Source: Chitinophagaceae bacterium UBA4857 (GTDB lineage Bacteria > Bacteroidota > Bacteroidia > Chitinophagales > Chitinophagaceae). Taken from it: DNA of 64,000 nucleotides. The stretch covers positions 163-64,162 of the forward strand of contig DHEF01000049.1 in the NCBI GenBank assembly GCA_002399735.1, given 5' to 3'. The notes beneath the pieces were generated by a model. The model was given only the letters and a program-made list of their open reading frames with translations, did no database searches and was not told the origin of the DNA. Positions 16,341 through 24,105 of this stretch are shown in pieces (position 1 is the first letter of the stretch; the number at the start of each line of letters is the position of its first letter). A program made the translations under genes and the position numbers.

Positions 16341-17825
16341 TTAGAACTTTAAATACCCCTCCAGCCCATGCAATCCGCCTTCTCTGCCAAAGCCACTTTC
16401 TTTATAGCCACCAAATGGTGATGTAGGGTCAAATTTATTAAAGGTATTAGCCCAAACCACACCGGCACGCATACGTTTGGTCATATTGAAAACTTTTGAT
16501 CCTTTGTCTGTCCATACACCGGCACTTAAGCCATAAGGTGTATTGTTTGCTTTTTCAATTACTTCATCATCGGTGCGGAAAGTAAGAATGGATAATACCG
16601 GACCAAAAATTTCTTCTTGAACAATACGATTGCTTTGTGCCACATTGGTAAACAGGGTGGGCGGGCAGTAAAATCCTTTTTTAGGGATAGGGCAACTGCT
16701 CTGAAAAATTTCTGCACCTTCTTTTTTACCAATGGCTAAATACTTTTGTATAGTTTGTAATTGTTGCTTGCTGTTAATAGCGCCAATGTCGGTGTTTTTA
16801 TCCATCGGGTCGCCAACCAGTAAGGTTTCAATACGGTCTTTTAATTTTTTAATTACTTCCTTCGCAATTGACTCTTGCACATACAAACGGCTACCGGCAC
16901 AACATACATGCCCTTGATTAAAAAATATACCATTAATTACACCTTCCACTGCCTGGTCAATAGGCGCATCTTCAAAAATTATATTGGCGGCTTTGCCACC
17001 TAATTCTAATGTTAGTTTTTTATTGGTACCGGCAGTAGCCCGTTGAATAATTTTACCAACCTCTGTACTTCCCGTAAAAGCAATTTTATCAACTCCCGGA
17101 TGATTAACCAGTGCTGCACCGGTTGTGCCTGCTCCGGTAATGATGTTTACCACACCCGGTGGTAAATCCGCTTCCTGAATAATCTCAGCTAATTTTAAAG
17201 CCGTTAAAGGTGTAGTCTCAGCAGGTTTCAACACAACGGTATTACCTGTTGCTAATGCCGGTGCAATTTTCCATGCGGCCATTAATAAAGGAAAATTCCA
17301 GGGAATAATTTGTCCTGCAACACCTAATGGTTGCGATTTACGATTAGGAAAAGCATATTCCAGTTTATCGGCCCAGCCCGCATAATAAAAGAAATGATTA
17401 GCAGCCGTAGGTATATCAAAGTCACGGCTTTCACGGATGGGTTTACCACCGTTCAAGGTTTCTATTACCGCCAGCTCTCTTGATTTCTCTTGTACAATAC
17501 GGGCAATGCGAAAAATATATTTTGCACGTTCCTTTGCAGGAATTTTTTTCCATGTTTTGTCGTACGCATTGCGGGCCGCAGTTACGGCTTTGTTTACATC
17601 TGCTTCATTAGCATCCGCTACTTCACTCAACTTTTCTTCCGTAGCTGGATTAATGGTATCAAAATATTTTTTTGATGTTGGTTTTTGCCATTTACCATCA
17701 ATAAACAAATCATATTGTTTATCAATAGTAGCCGCACTTTTACTTTCCGGTGCAGGAGCGTATGTCCAATCAGTATCAAACTTTAGTTTGATGGTATTTG
17801 TAGTTTTCTTTTTGGTTGTAGCCAT
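16341..17825 (-). CDS. Aldehyde dehydrogenase (NAD(P)+)
   Basis: A 494-aa full-length aldehyde dehydrogenase, oxidising aldehydes to acids in the cytoplasm. Motifs in order: PWNFPLLMAAWKIAPALATG (cofactor site), FTGSTEVGK, LELGGKAANIIF with the general-base Glu, FNQGHVCCAGSR with the catalytic Cys pair, and EEIFGPVLSI near the C-terminus. The N-terminal ~30 residues are Lys/Thr rich. With deoC upstream it probably removes the acetaldehyde released from deoxyribose 5-phosphate; that assignment is from context. Confidence 0.92.
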   Translation of the reverse strand: MATTKKKTTNTIKLKFDTDWTYAPAPESKSAATIDKQYDLFIDGKWQKPTSKKYFDTINPATEEKLSEVADANEADVNKAVTAARNAYDKTWKKIPAKERAKYIFRIARIVQEKSRELAVIETLNGGKPIRESRDFDIPTAANHFFYYAGWADKLEYAFPNRKSQPLGVAGQIIPWNFPLLMAAWKIAPALATGNTVVLKPAETTPLTALKLAEIIQEADLPPGVVNIITGAGTTGAALVNHPGVDKIAFTGSTEVGKIIQRATAGTNKKLTLELGGKAANIIFEDAPIDQAVEGVINGIFFNQGHVCCAGSRLYVQESIAKEVIKKLKDRIETLLVGDPMDKNTDIGAINSKQQLQTIQKYLAIGKKEGAEIFQSSCPIPKKGFYCPPTLFTNVAQSNRIVQEEIFGPVLSILTFRTDDEVIEKANNTPYGLSAGVWTDKGSKVFNMTKRMRAGVVWANTFNKFDPTSPFGGYKESGFGREGGLHGLEGYLKF

Positions 17826-17828
17826 AAA

Positions 17829-17878
17829 AAGAGTTAATCGTTAATTGTTATTCGTTAATCGGACTTAACCGTTAACAT
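17829..17878. repeat. Inverted repeat, downstream arm of four-helix cassette 2
   Basis: Plus strand AGAGTTAATCGTTAATTG, TTATTCGTTAATCGG, ACTTAACCGTTAAC. The first 31 bases match the reverse complement of the 18253-18287 arm with about four mismatches. It is built of GTTAATC units and is only a few bases from the ALDH start codon. Confidence 0.85.
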
Positions 17879-17882
17879 TTTA

Positions 17883-18251
17883 TTAAACTGAGTTTACTAA
17901 GTAATTAATATATCCGTTCATTAATGCTATGCATTTATTGAATTTTTCTAATACAGTTTTATATTCTTCATTAGAAATATACCCTTCGTCTAAGGCAATT
18001 ATTAAATGATCTTTTAATTCGTACAGCGATCCTCTACTTTGTCTGCAAAACTGTGCATTTTCTTTAAAATGAAATCGACCGTATCCCTCTGCAATGTTAT
18101 TTGTTACACTTCGTGATGCTCTTAATATTTGACTGGTAAGAACATATTTTTCTTCGACAGGAAACCTTTTTGTAAGACTACTAATATACCTACGTAAATC
18201 AGTGCAAACTTTCCAACATTCAAGATCTTCGAAAGATTGAATATTTCCCAT
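17883..18251 (-). CDS. Four-helix bundle protein (S23/Avd-like), cassette 2
   Basis: A 122-aa paralogue-type protein of the same family as the 15891 gene: FEDLECWKVCTDLRRYIS, the diagnostic ASRSVTNNIAEGYGRFH, QFCRQSRGSLYELKDHL and LDEGYISNEEYKTVLEKF. The two proteins differ widely outside the family motifs, so this is not a recent tandem duplication. Start at 18251 (MGNIQSFED); the frame to 18269 begins inside the repeat. It lies between deoC and the full-length ALDH, co-directional, inside inverted repeats of different sequence but the same design. Confidence 0.9.
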   Translation of the reverse strand: MGNIQSFEDLECWKVCTDLRRYISSLTKRFPVEEKYVLTSQILRASRSVTNNIAEGYGRFHFKENAQFCRQSRGSLYELKDHLIIALDEGYISNEEYKTVLEKFNKCIALMNGYINYLVNSV

Positions 18252-18252
18252 A

Positions 18253-18287
18253 CGATTAACTATTAACAAATAACTATTAACTTTTAC
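18253..18287. repeat. Inverted repeat, upstream arm of four-helix cassette 2
   Basis: On the minus strand GTTAATAGTTATTTG, TTAATAGTTAATCG, 10 bases after the deoC stop codon. It pairs with 17829-17878. Confidence 0.85.
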
Positions 18288-18293
18288 TAAAAA

Positions 18294-19214
18294 CTAGTCT
18301 ACGCTAAAATAATTTGCACTCTGATACAATCCTGTTTTCTCTTTGGCAATTTGCATCAACACATCGTTAGCTAAACTACTGGCGCCAAAACGGAACCATT
18401 CGTTATTTAACCAATCATTACCCAATGTTTCTTTTACCATTACTAAATAATGTAAAGCCAGTTTTGATTTGGATATACCACCGGCTGGTTTCATACCAAT
18501 CATTTTACCTGTTTTGTAATAAAAATCACGGATGGCTTCTAACATAACCAGTGTTACCGGCATGGTAGCAGCGGGTTGTATTTTACCGGTGGATGTTTTT
18601 ATAAAATCGGCACCGGCGTGCATGGCAATATCGCTGGCACGGCGTACTTTATCGTAAGTGCCTAATTCACCGGTTTCTAAAATTACTTTTAGTCTTGCAG
18701 TGCCACAGGCTTCTTTAATAGCAGCTATTTCATCAAATACAAAATTGTATTCGCCTTCATGAAATTTACCACGACTTATCACCATATCTATTTCATCGGC
18801 ACCTTCGCTTACCGCAAATTTTGTATCACGAATTTTTACATCTTTCGGGGCTTGTCCGCTGGGGAAAGCAGTTGCAACAGCAGCTACTTTTACACCGGAA
18901 CCTTCCAATGCTTTTTTAGCAATTTTTACCATGGATGGATACACGCAAATAGCCGCTACACTGGGTAAACCGGGTATGGCATCATGCGGATGCATGCCTT
19001 TATAACAAAGTTGTTTTACTTTTCCGGGAGTATCCTTACCTTCTAAAGTGGTAAGGTCAATCATGTTTAATACCAATAGCAAACCATTCATTTTAGCATC
19101 GGCTTTTATACTACGGGTAGTAAAACGAGCTGCTCTTTCTTCTACACCAATCTGATCTATCCTGGGAGATAACCTGAAATCGGGTAGTATATTTTGTGAT
19201 GAGGCAAGCGCCAT
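18294..19214 (-). CDS. deoC: Deoxyribose-phosphate aldolase
   Basis: Cleaves 2-deoxyribose 5-phosphate to acetaldehyde and glyceraldehyde 3-phosphate, feeding DNA-derived sugar into glycolysis. 306 aa from MALASSQNIL; an upstream Met at 19304 lies beyond the promoter and was rejected. Family blocks: IDLTTLEGKDTPGKVKQLC, VCVYP-like ICVYPSMV, VISRGKF, LKVILETGELG with the catalytic region, FIKTSTGKIQPAATMP (Schiff-base Lys) and GMKPAGGISK. It is the first gene of the deoC-ALDH-ALDH operon. Confidence 0.95.
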   Translation of the reverse strand: MALASSQNILPDFRLSPRIDQIGVEERAARFTTRSIKADAKMNGLLLVLNMIDLTTLEGKDTPGKVKQLCYKGMHPHDAIPGLPSVAAICVYPSMVKIAKKALEGSGVKVAAVATAFPSGQAPKDVKIRDTKFAVSEGADEIDMVISRGKFHEGEYNFVFDEIAAIKEACGTARLKVILETGELGTYDKVRRASDIAMHAGADFIKTSTGKIQPAATMPVTLVMLEAIRDFYYKTGKMIGMKPAGGISKSKLALHYLVMVKETLGNDWLNNEWFRFGASSLANDVLMQIAKEKTGLYQSANYFSVD

Positions 19215-19234
19215 AGTGAAACTTTTTATAGGGT

Positions 19235-19242
19235 CAAAGATA
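19235..19242 (-). promoter_or_regulatory. -7 box of the deoC operon
   Basis: TATCTTTG on the minus strand, an exact TAnnTTTG, 20 bases before the deoC ATG. No clear -33 box. Confidence 0.5.
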
Positions 19243-19246
19243 GTAG

Positions 19247-19345
19247 AAAAGGTTAAAGGAGAAAGGCGGAAGGTGTAAGGCTGAATGCAAAAAGCTGAAA
19301 GCATAAAGCTTAAGGCGAAAAGCAGAATGCTAAAGGCTTAATGCT
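19247..19345. repeat. Degenerate purine-rich short-unit repeat
   Basis: Irregular repetition of AAGGC/AAAGC/AATGC units (AAGGCTGAATGC, AAAGCTGAAAGC, ATAAAGCTTAAGGC, AATGCTAAAGGC). It is not a regular tandem array, and the unit length drifts around 7-8 bases as in the cassette arms. Confidence 0.6.
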
Positions 19346-19362
19346 TTGCGTATAAACCAATG

Positions 19363-19555
19363 TAACTTACACAATGCCCGATAGAATTATTTAGTTCATT
19401 TATATTGTTATTAGCCTAAATGAGGGCTTCGCCGTTACCGAACACCCCGATTAAAATGCGGGGTACTGCAAAGTGGCCAATAGAATTGTTGCAGTACAAG
19501 TGAGTGACACAACAGACGATGATAGTAGTAATGCAGCTGGTTACAAAAAAAATAT
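19363..19555 (+). repeat. Family A intergenic repeat, copy A3 with an extra module
   Basis: Head CTTACACAATGCCCGATAG, then about 100 bases containing the module ACCCCGATTAAAATGCGGGGT (hairpin, 19444-19464), a second AATAGAATTG, GTACAAGTGAGTGACACAAC, and GATAGTAGTAATGCAGCTGG with TTACAAAAAAAA tail. The tail abuts the icd terminator. Confidence 0.85.
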
Positions 19556-19564
19556 AATCCATAA

Positions 19565-19600
19565 AAAAAACTGCACCGATACCAGTGCAGCTTTTTAATT
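19565..19600. terminator. Terminator after icd
   Basis: CTGCAC-CGATACCA-GTGCAG between an A run and a T run, 25 bases after the icd stop. Usable in both directions. Confidence 0.9.
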
Positions 19601-19624
19601 TTTATTTTTCCCTTTTTAATTCTA

Positions 19625-20857
19625 CTAAGCCAGTTTCTTTTTCAAGTTGGCATCAATAGCATCTAAAAATTCTTCGGTGTATAAATAATGATCGCCATGT
19701 TTTACTTTGTTACCATGTATACATACCGCAAGGTCTTTGGTCATTTTACCTTCTTCTACGGTTTCAATACAAACGGCTTCTAAAGCATTGGCAAAATCAA
19801 TCAAGGCTTGGTTGTCATCTAATTTACCACGGAAAGCCAAACCACGTGTCCAGGCAAAAATACTGGCAATAGGGTTGGTGCTGGTTGGGCGGCCAGCCTG
19901 GTGCTCACGGTAGTGGCGGGTTACGGTACCATGCGCAGCTTCGGCTTCTAAAGTTTTGCCATCAGGCGTAACCAGTACCGATGTCATTAAACCTAATGAA
20001 CCAAAACCTTGAGCAACGGTATCACTTTGTACGTCGCCATCATAGTTTTTACAAGCCCATACAAAATTACCGTTCCACTTTAAGGCACTGGCAACCATGT
20101 CGTCAATTAAACGGTGTTCATACACTATGCCGGCAGCGTCAAACGATGCTTTAAATTCGTTTTGGTAAACTTCTTCAAAAATATCTTTAAAACGACCATC
20201 GTATTTTTTTAGGATGGTGTTTTTGGTAGATAAGTATAAAGGCCATTTTTTGCTTAAAGCCATATTAAAGCAGCTACGGGCAAAACCATAAATACTTTCG
20301 TCGGTATTGTACATAGTTAATGCAACACCATCGCCTTTGTAATTATACACTTCAAAAGTTTGTGCTTCGCCACCGCCTTCTGGTGTAAAGGTCATGGTTA
20401 ACTTGCCTTTACCTTTAATAACGGTATCGGTAGCACGGTACTGATCGCCAAATGCATGACGGCCAACAATAATAGGTGCATCCCAGTTGGTAACCAAACG
20501 AGGGATATTTTTAATTACAATCGGCTCACGAAATACAGTACCATCTAAAATGTTACGGATGGTTCCGTTAGGGCTTTTCCACATTTGTTTTAACTTAAAC
20601 TCGGCTACACGGGCTTCGTCCGGTGTAATGGTGGCACACTTAATACCTACACCATATTGTTTGATTGCCTCAGCAGCATCTACGGTAACCTGGTCGTTGG
20701 TAGCATCGCGGTGCTCCACACCTAAGTCGTAATATTTTATATCAACTTCTACGTAAGGTAAAATCAATTTGTCTTTAATGAACTTCCAAATAATACGGGT
20801 CATTTCATCACCGTCAAGCTCAACTACTGGATTTGCTACTTTAATCTTTTGCGACAT
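19625..20857 (-). CDS. icd: Isocitrate dehydrogenase (NADP+)
   Basis: TCA-cycle enzyme converting isocitrate to 2-oxoglutarate with NADPH formation. 410 aa, of the dimeric eukaryote-like type: VVELDGDEMTRIIWKFIKDKLILPYVEVDIKYYDLG, ATITPDEARVAEF, SPNGTIRNILDGTVFREPI, and LEAEAAHGTVTRHYREHQ with the NADP-contact region. It is transcribed alone, with a promoter in the intergenic region shared with a Crp/Fnr gene and a terminator. Confidence 0.96.
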   Translation of the reverse strand: MSQKIKVANPVVELDGDEMTRIIWKFIKDKLILPYVEVDIKYYDLGVEHRDATNDQVTVDAAEAIKQYGVGIKCATITPDEARVAEFKLKQMWKSPNGTIRNILDGTVFREPIVIKNIPRLVTNWDAPIIVGRHAFGDQYRATDTVIKGKGKLTMTFTPEGGGEAQTFEVYNYKGDGVALTMYNTDESIYGFARSCFNMALSKKWPLYLSTKNTILKKYDGRFKDIFEEVYQNEFKASFDAAGIVYEHRLIDDMVASALKWNGNFVWACKNYDGDVQSDTVAQGFGSLGLMTSVLVTPDGKTLEAEAAHGTVTRHYREHQAGRPTSTNPIASIFAWTRGLAFRGKLDDNQALIDFANALEAVCIETVEEGKMTKDLAVCIHGNKVKHGDHYLYTEEFLDAIDANLKKKLA

Positions 20858-20897
20858 AGTTCAGATCAATTTTTTCAGGTTAATATTTCAATGTTGG

Positions 20898-20927
20898 CAA
20901 ATATAACTGTTTTGATAGGCTAAACAA
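20898..20927 (-). promoter_or_regulatory. Promoter of icd
   Basis: On the minus strand TTG (20927-20925), 19 bases, TATATTTG (20905-20898): exact match to the Bacteroidota consensus. The leader is about 35 nt. Confidence 0.75.
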
Positions 20928-20960
20928 TCCTGTAAAGTTGATAAAAAAAGCGAAATAAAA

Positions 20961-20974
20961 TTGATTTGAATCAA
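20961..20974. promoter_or_regulatory. FNR-type operator in front of the Crp/Fnr gene
   Basis: TTGATTTGAATCAA is an exact match to the FNR/Crp-family consensus TTGAT-N4-ATCAA. It overlaps the predicted -33 region (TTG 20961-20963) of the 20999 gene, a position that fits autorepression. It is also 36 bp from the icd -33 box, so it might influence icd. Confidence 0.7.
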
Positions 20975-20992
20975 ATAAAATTGTACCTTTTG
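20961..20992 (+). promoter_or_regulatory. Promoter of the Crp/Fnr gene at 20999
   Basis: TTG at 20961, 20 bases, then TACCTTTTG (20984-20992), a -7 box with one extra base. It ends 6 bases before the ATG at 20999, which rules out the longer frame from 20966. Confidence 0.5.
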
Positions 20993-20998
20993 CTTGCG

Positions 20999-21607
20999 AT
21001 GGATGCCTTATCTGCCTTCTTTATTTACCTGAATAAGTTTACTCTTGTAAGCCAAAAGGAGTATGATACCTACCTTGTGCCTATTATACAGGTACGCAAA
21101 TTTCATAAAAAGGAAATTGTTAGTTATGCCGGCGATGTAGAGGATGACTTTAATTTTATAGTAAAAGGCCTGGTGCGTAAATATTATAAAAAAGGCGAAG
21201 ACGAAATTAATACCCAGATATCAGCCGAAGGTCATTTAATATTAAGCCAGGAGTCATTTCACAGCCGCAAACCATCTGAGTATTTTATTGAAACCATTGA
21301 AGCCACTACGTTTATTTCCATTAAGTATGATGACCTTGAAAAAATGTACCGATCTTCATGGAGCATGGAAAGATTAGGGCGTTTAATTATCACATTCTCC
21401 ATGATTATTAAGGACAACTGGCAAATGCAAATGGTAAAAATGACACCACGTGAAAGGTTTCTGCATTTTGTTGACAAAAATCCTGAGTTAATACAACGGG
21501 TGCCACAAAAATTTTTAGCCTCTTACCTGAATATAAAACCCGAAACCTTTAGCCGTTTTAAACATCTTACCAAACCGGGCGGGAGTACAAAAAAGAACGA
21601 TAGTTAA
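20999..21607 (+). CDS. Crp/Fnr family transcription regulator
   Basis: A 202-aa regulator with an N-terminal cyclic-nucleotide-binding-like barrel (about 20-120) and a C-terminal winged helix-turn-helix. The recognition helix KPETFSRFKHL keeps the Glu and Ser-Arg that in FNR contact TTGAT half-sites. The protein contains no cysteine, so it cannot carry an FNR Fe-S cluster, and its signal is unknown. Its own promoter has an exact TTGAT-N4-ATCAA dyad, suggesting autoregulation. It is divergent from icd. Confidence 0.87.
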   Translation: MDALSAFFIYLNKFTLVSQKEYDTYLVPIIQVRKFHKKEIVSYAGDVEDDFNFIVKGLVRKYYKKGEDEINTQISAEGHLILSQESFHSRKPSEYFIETIEATTFISIKYDDLEKMYRSSWSMERLGRLIITFSMIIKDNWQMQMVKMTPRERFLHFVDKNPELIQRVPQKFLASYLNIKPETFSRFKHLTKPGGSTKKNDS

Positions 21608-21702
21608 TTTTTTGTAATCACCGTCCCTCCCTTGATTGGGCTTTACTTGCGTCGCACTCTTGTACTTTAGTAATTCTATTCAATATTGTGGAGTTAATTT
21701 CC
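21606..21702 (-). repeat. Family A intergenic repeat, copy A4
   Basis: Read on the minus strand: ACTCCACAATATTGAATAG, AATTACTAAAGTACAAGAG, TGCGACGCAAG, then AAGCCCAATCAAGGG and GGGACGGTGATTACAAAAAA. The tail directly abuts the stop of the Crp/Fnr gene. Confidence 0.85.
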
Positions 21703-21779
21703 TTTTTATTTTTCAATAACTAGCTTATATATTCGCAAAAAAAAGCCGGATTGTCTGGCCCGTTCAAACCACTTTCTGC

Positions 21780-23051
21780 ATGAAAAGTATAAAAACCATC
21801 GCCATCATTGGTGGAGGCCCTTCAGGCTGTGCTTTAGCCACTTTATTACAAAGAAAAAAGAAATATAAGATTGCGGTTTTTTACCTGGAAAAAAGACCCG
21901 AGATTATAGTAGGGGAATCATTGGTTCCGGCCATTATGCCCTTTTTACAAAAGTTAGGTATAGAGGAAGAAATGAAAACTTACAGCACTTATAAACCGGG
22001 TGCATCGGTTTGGTTAAATAAAGACGAAGAAGCAACTTCACCTTTTAGTATGGGCCAGGGTACTTTGCCTCCTTATGCTTACAACGTACCACGTAAAGAT
22101 TTTGATAAAACCGTTTTTAACCTGGCCGTAAAAGAAGGCGTGCAGTTTTTTAATCAGGTAGCTAAGATTGAAAAAACAGGTTCAGGCGATACACTAAAAC
22201 TAAGCGACGATACCATTGCAGCAATAGGCGATTATTTTAATGGCCAGCCCGATTTAATTGTGGATGCCAGCGGACGTTCCCGTACCATCAGCCGTTTATT
22301 AGATATACCAACACGAACCGGAAAACGTAAAGACGTGGCTTTGTTTAGTCATATGACTGGTACAGCACCTATTGCACCATTTAATATTCATTTACACCGT
22401 TTAGAAAAAGGGTGGAACTGGCGTATACCTTTACCCGGTCGTACATCAGTTGGGGTAGTAATTAATCCTGAGCATTTAAAAAATTATGGTGAAACCCGTG
22501 AAGAACGCTACGATAATTATATACAAAGCGAACCTACACTTAAAAAATTTGCAGGCAATGGTACCCGTGTTACCGGCGTAGTACAGTACGATAACTACCA
22601 GCTTATCAGTAAAAAAATGTATGGTACCAACTGGGTTTTAACCGGGGATGCCGGTGGTTTTTTAGATCCTATTTTTTCATCCGGTTTATTTCTTGCCATT
22701 AAAGGTGCTTTTCGTTTAGCCGATGCAATTGATAAAGACAATGATGGTGCATTTGCACAGTACCAGAAAGAGCAAATGCGTGAATTGTATGTATGGCAAC
22801 AATTGGTTGACAAATGGTACAGCGGACAATTATTTAACTTATTAAAAGTTGGTAGCGATAGAATGGATAGTGCCATTGGCCGTTTTCTGGGGCCACATAT
22901 ACAAAAACATTTAACCCGTATTTTTTCCGGCGAAGCGGTTTATCGTTGGTATAGTCGCCGCTTTTTACAATTTGTAATGGGCGGTATGTTAACTTTAATG
23001 AAAATTGGCAGGCTTAATCCGTATAAGTTGAAAGACTTTGAGGTGAAGTAA
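21780..23051 (+). CDS. FAD-dependent oxidoreductase, tryptophan-halogenase-like
   Basis: A 423-aa flavoprotein. The N-terminal dinucleotide motif is IAIIGGGPSGCALATLLQR. Later blocks GESLVPAIMPFLQKLGI, VDASGRSR, KGWNWRIPLPGRTSVGVV and LTGDAGGFLDPIFSSGLFLA match the halogenase/geranylgeranyl-reductase-like monooxygenases. The WxWxIP motif is only approximated (WNWRIP), so whether it halogenates, hydroxylates or reduces is open. There are no pigment or peptide-synthetase genes nearby. Its stop is 6 bases from the stop of a convergent gene. Confidence 0.85.
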   Translation: MKSIKTIAIIGGGPSGCALATLLQRKKKYKIAVFYLEKRPEIIVGESLVPAIMPFLQKLGIEEEMKTYSTYKPGASVWLNKDEEATSPFSMGQGTLPPYAYNVPRKDFDKTVFNLAVKEGVQFFNQVAKIEKTGSGDTLKLSDDTIAAIGDYFNGQPDLIVDASGRSRTISRLLDIPTRTGKRKDVALFSHMTGTAPIAPFNIHLHRLEKGWNWRIPLPGRTSVGVVINPEHLKNYGETREERYDNYIQSEPTLKKFAGNGTRVTGVVQYDNYQLISKKMYGTNWVLTGDAGGFLDPIFSSGLFLAIKGAFRLADAIDKDNDGAFAQYQKEQMRELYVWQQLVDKWYSGQLFNLLKVGSDRMDSAIGRFLGPHIQKHLTRIFSGEAVYRWYSRRFLQFVMGGMLTLMKIGRLNPYKLKDFEVK

Positions 23052-23057
23052 AGAAGA

Positions 23058-24008
23058 TCATTTGGCAGACAGTAAAAAAGAACCCACATCATTCGTCCAT
23101 TCTTTAGCATACTTTAATAAGTAATTTTCATGTCCGGAAGTCGGATATATAATTAGCTTTTTAAAAGCATTTATATTTTTATAAATAGCATCTATTTCTT
23201 TTCTGCTTACATTTTTATCTTTTTCTCCATACAGTAAAAGGGTAGGGCTGGTTATTTTGGTAGCATAAGCTTCGGGATTATGCGAGAAGCCCCAGAAACC
23301 ATTTTGTACACCACCCCAAAATACCAGTAAATTAGCCATAGGGAAAGACGGTAAATTCATATTATTAAACCTGGCTGATACGGTAGCATACATACTACCA
23401 AAGGGACATTCCAATATTAAGGCCTGTGGTTTTATATTATAATCATTGGTCGCTTTCATAATGGCTACTGCACCCATTGAGGTACCAAAGAGTATAATAT
23501 TTTTTTCTCCTTTAGCTAATAGATATTGATAGACTGCATTAACTTGTTCTGCCTCTTTAAACCCAATGGTAGTTTGGTTGCCTTCCGATCCGCCACTACC
23601 CATAAAATCAACCAATAAAACACTATAGCCAAATTGTATAAACTTGTCTGCCTTATCTAACATGGAAGATTTATGACCTCCATATCCATGAAACACAATC
23701 ACGGTACCTTTTGCCGTATCATTTTTTATCAGCCAACATTCCAGCTTTTTATTGCCTGAGATATAAAGAGTTTCATATAGCTGTGTTGGTACATTAGTAT
23801 TAATAGGTCTGGGATTATTTACACCGGTAAAAATTGTCTTTACTTTTTCCAATAAACTCAGTTTATCCGGACTTTGTGTTTTAGCAGTTTGTGTGGTACT
23901 AAAATGTGTCAGTTTATAGGCATGAGCGAAGGCAATAATATTTACAATGATAAAAATGACAAGTAGAAAGATTAAAATCCTTTTTATGTTTTGCTTTTTT
24001 AGCTTCAT
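23058..24008 (-). CDS. Alpha/beta hydrolase, membrane-anchored
   Basis: A 316-aa serine hydrolase. One N-terminal membrane helix (ILIFLLVIFIIVNIIAFAHA) anchors it facing the periplasm. The oxyanion region is VIVFHGYGGHKSSM, the nucleophile elbow GTSMG, the acid probably in LLLYGEKDKNV and the His in GHENYL. The substrate is unknown. It converges on the flavoprotein gene with almost no gap and no terminator between them. Confidence 0.87.
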   Translation of the reverse strand: MKLKKQNIKRILIFLLVIFIIVNIIAFAHAYKLTHFSTTQTAKTQSPDKLSLLEKVKTIFTGVNNPRPINTNVPTQLYETLYISGNKKLECWLIKNDTAKGTVIVFHGYGGHKSSMLDKADKFIQFGYSVLLVDFMGSGGSEGNQTTIGFKEAEQVNAVYQYLLAKGEKNIILFGTSMGAVAIMKATNDYNIKPQALILECPFGSMYATVSARFNNMNLPSFPMANLLVFWGGVQNGFWGFSHNPEAYATKITSPTLLLYGEKDKNVSRKEIDAIYKNINAFKKLIIYPTSGHENYLLKYAKEWTNDVGSFLLSAK

Positions 24009-24041
24009 ACGGATAAGATCTAAAGGTTGATTGGCTTATTA

Positions 24042-24078
24042 AAAAAATAGCGTTACAAGAATTAAATCCTGTAACGCT
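24042..24078 (-). terminator. Terminator after the sugar dehydrogenase gene
   Basis: On the minus strand AGCGTTACAGGATT-TAA-TTCTTGTAACGCT followed by ATTTTTTT: long stem and T run, 28 bases after the stop. Confidence 0.88.
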
Positions 24079-24105
24079 AATGTAATGTTTTATATTTTGT
24101 ATAAA

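Noticed and set aside
15891..18251. Diversity-generating retroelement
   Set aside because: The four-helix genes are Avd-like, but there is no reverse transcriptase, template repeat or variable repeat in the window.
19247..19345. Possible CRISPR-like array
   Set aside because: The units are 7-8 bases, irregular, and without spacers.
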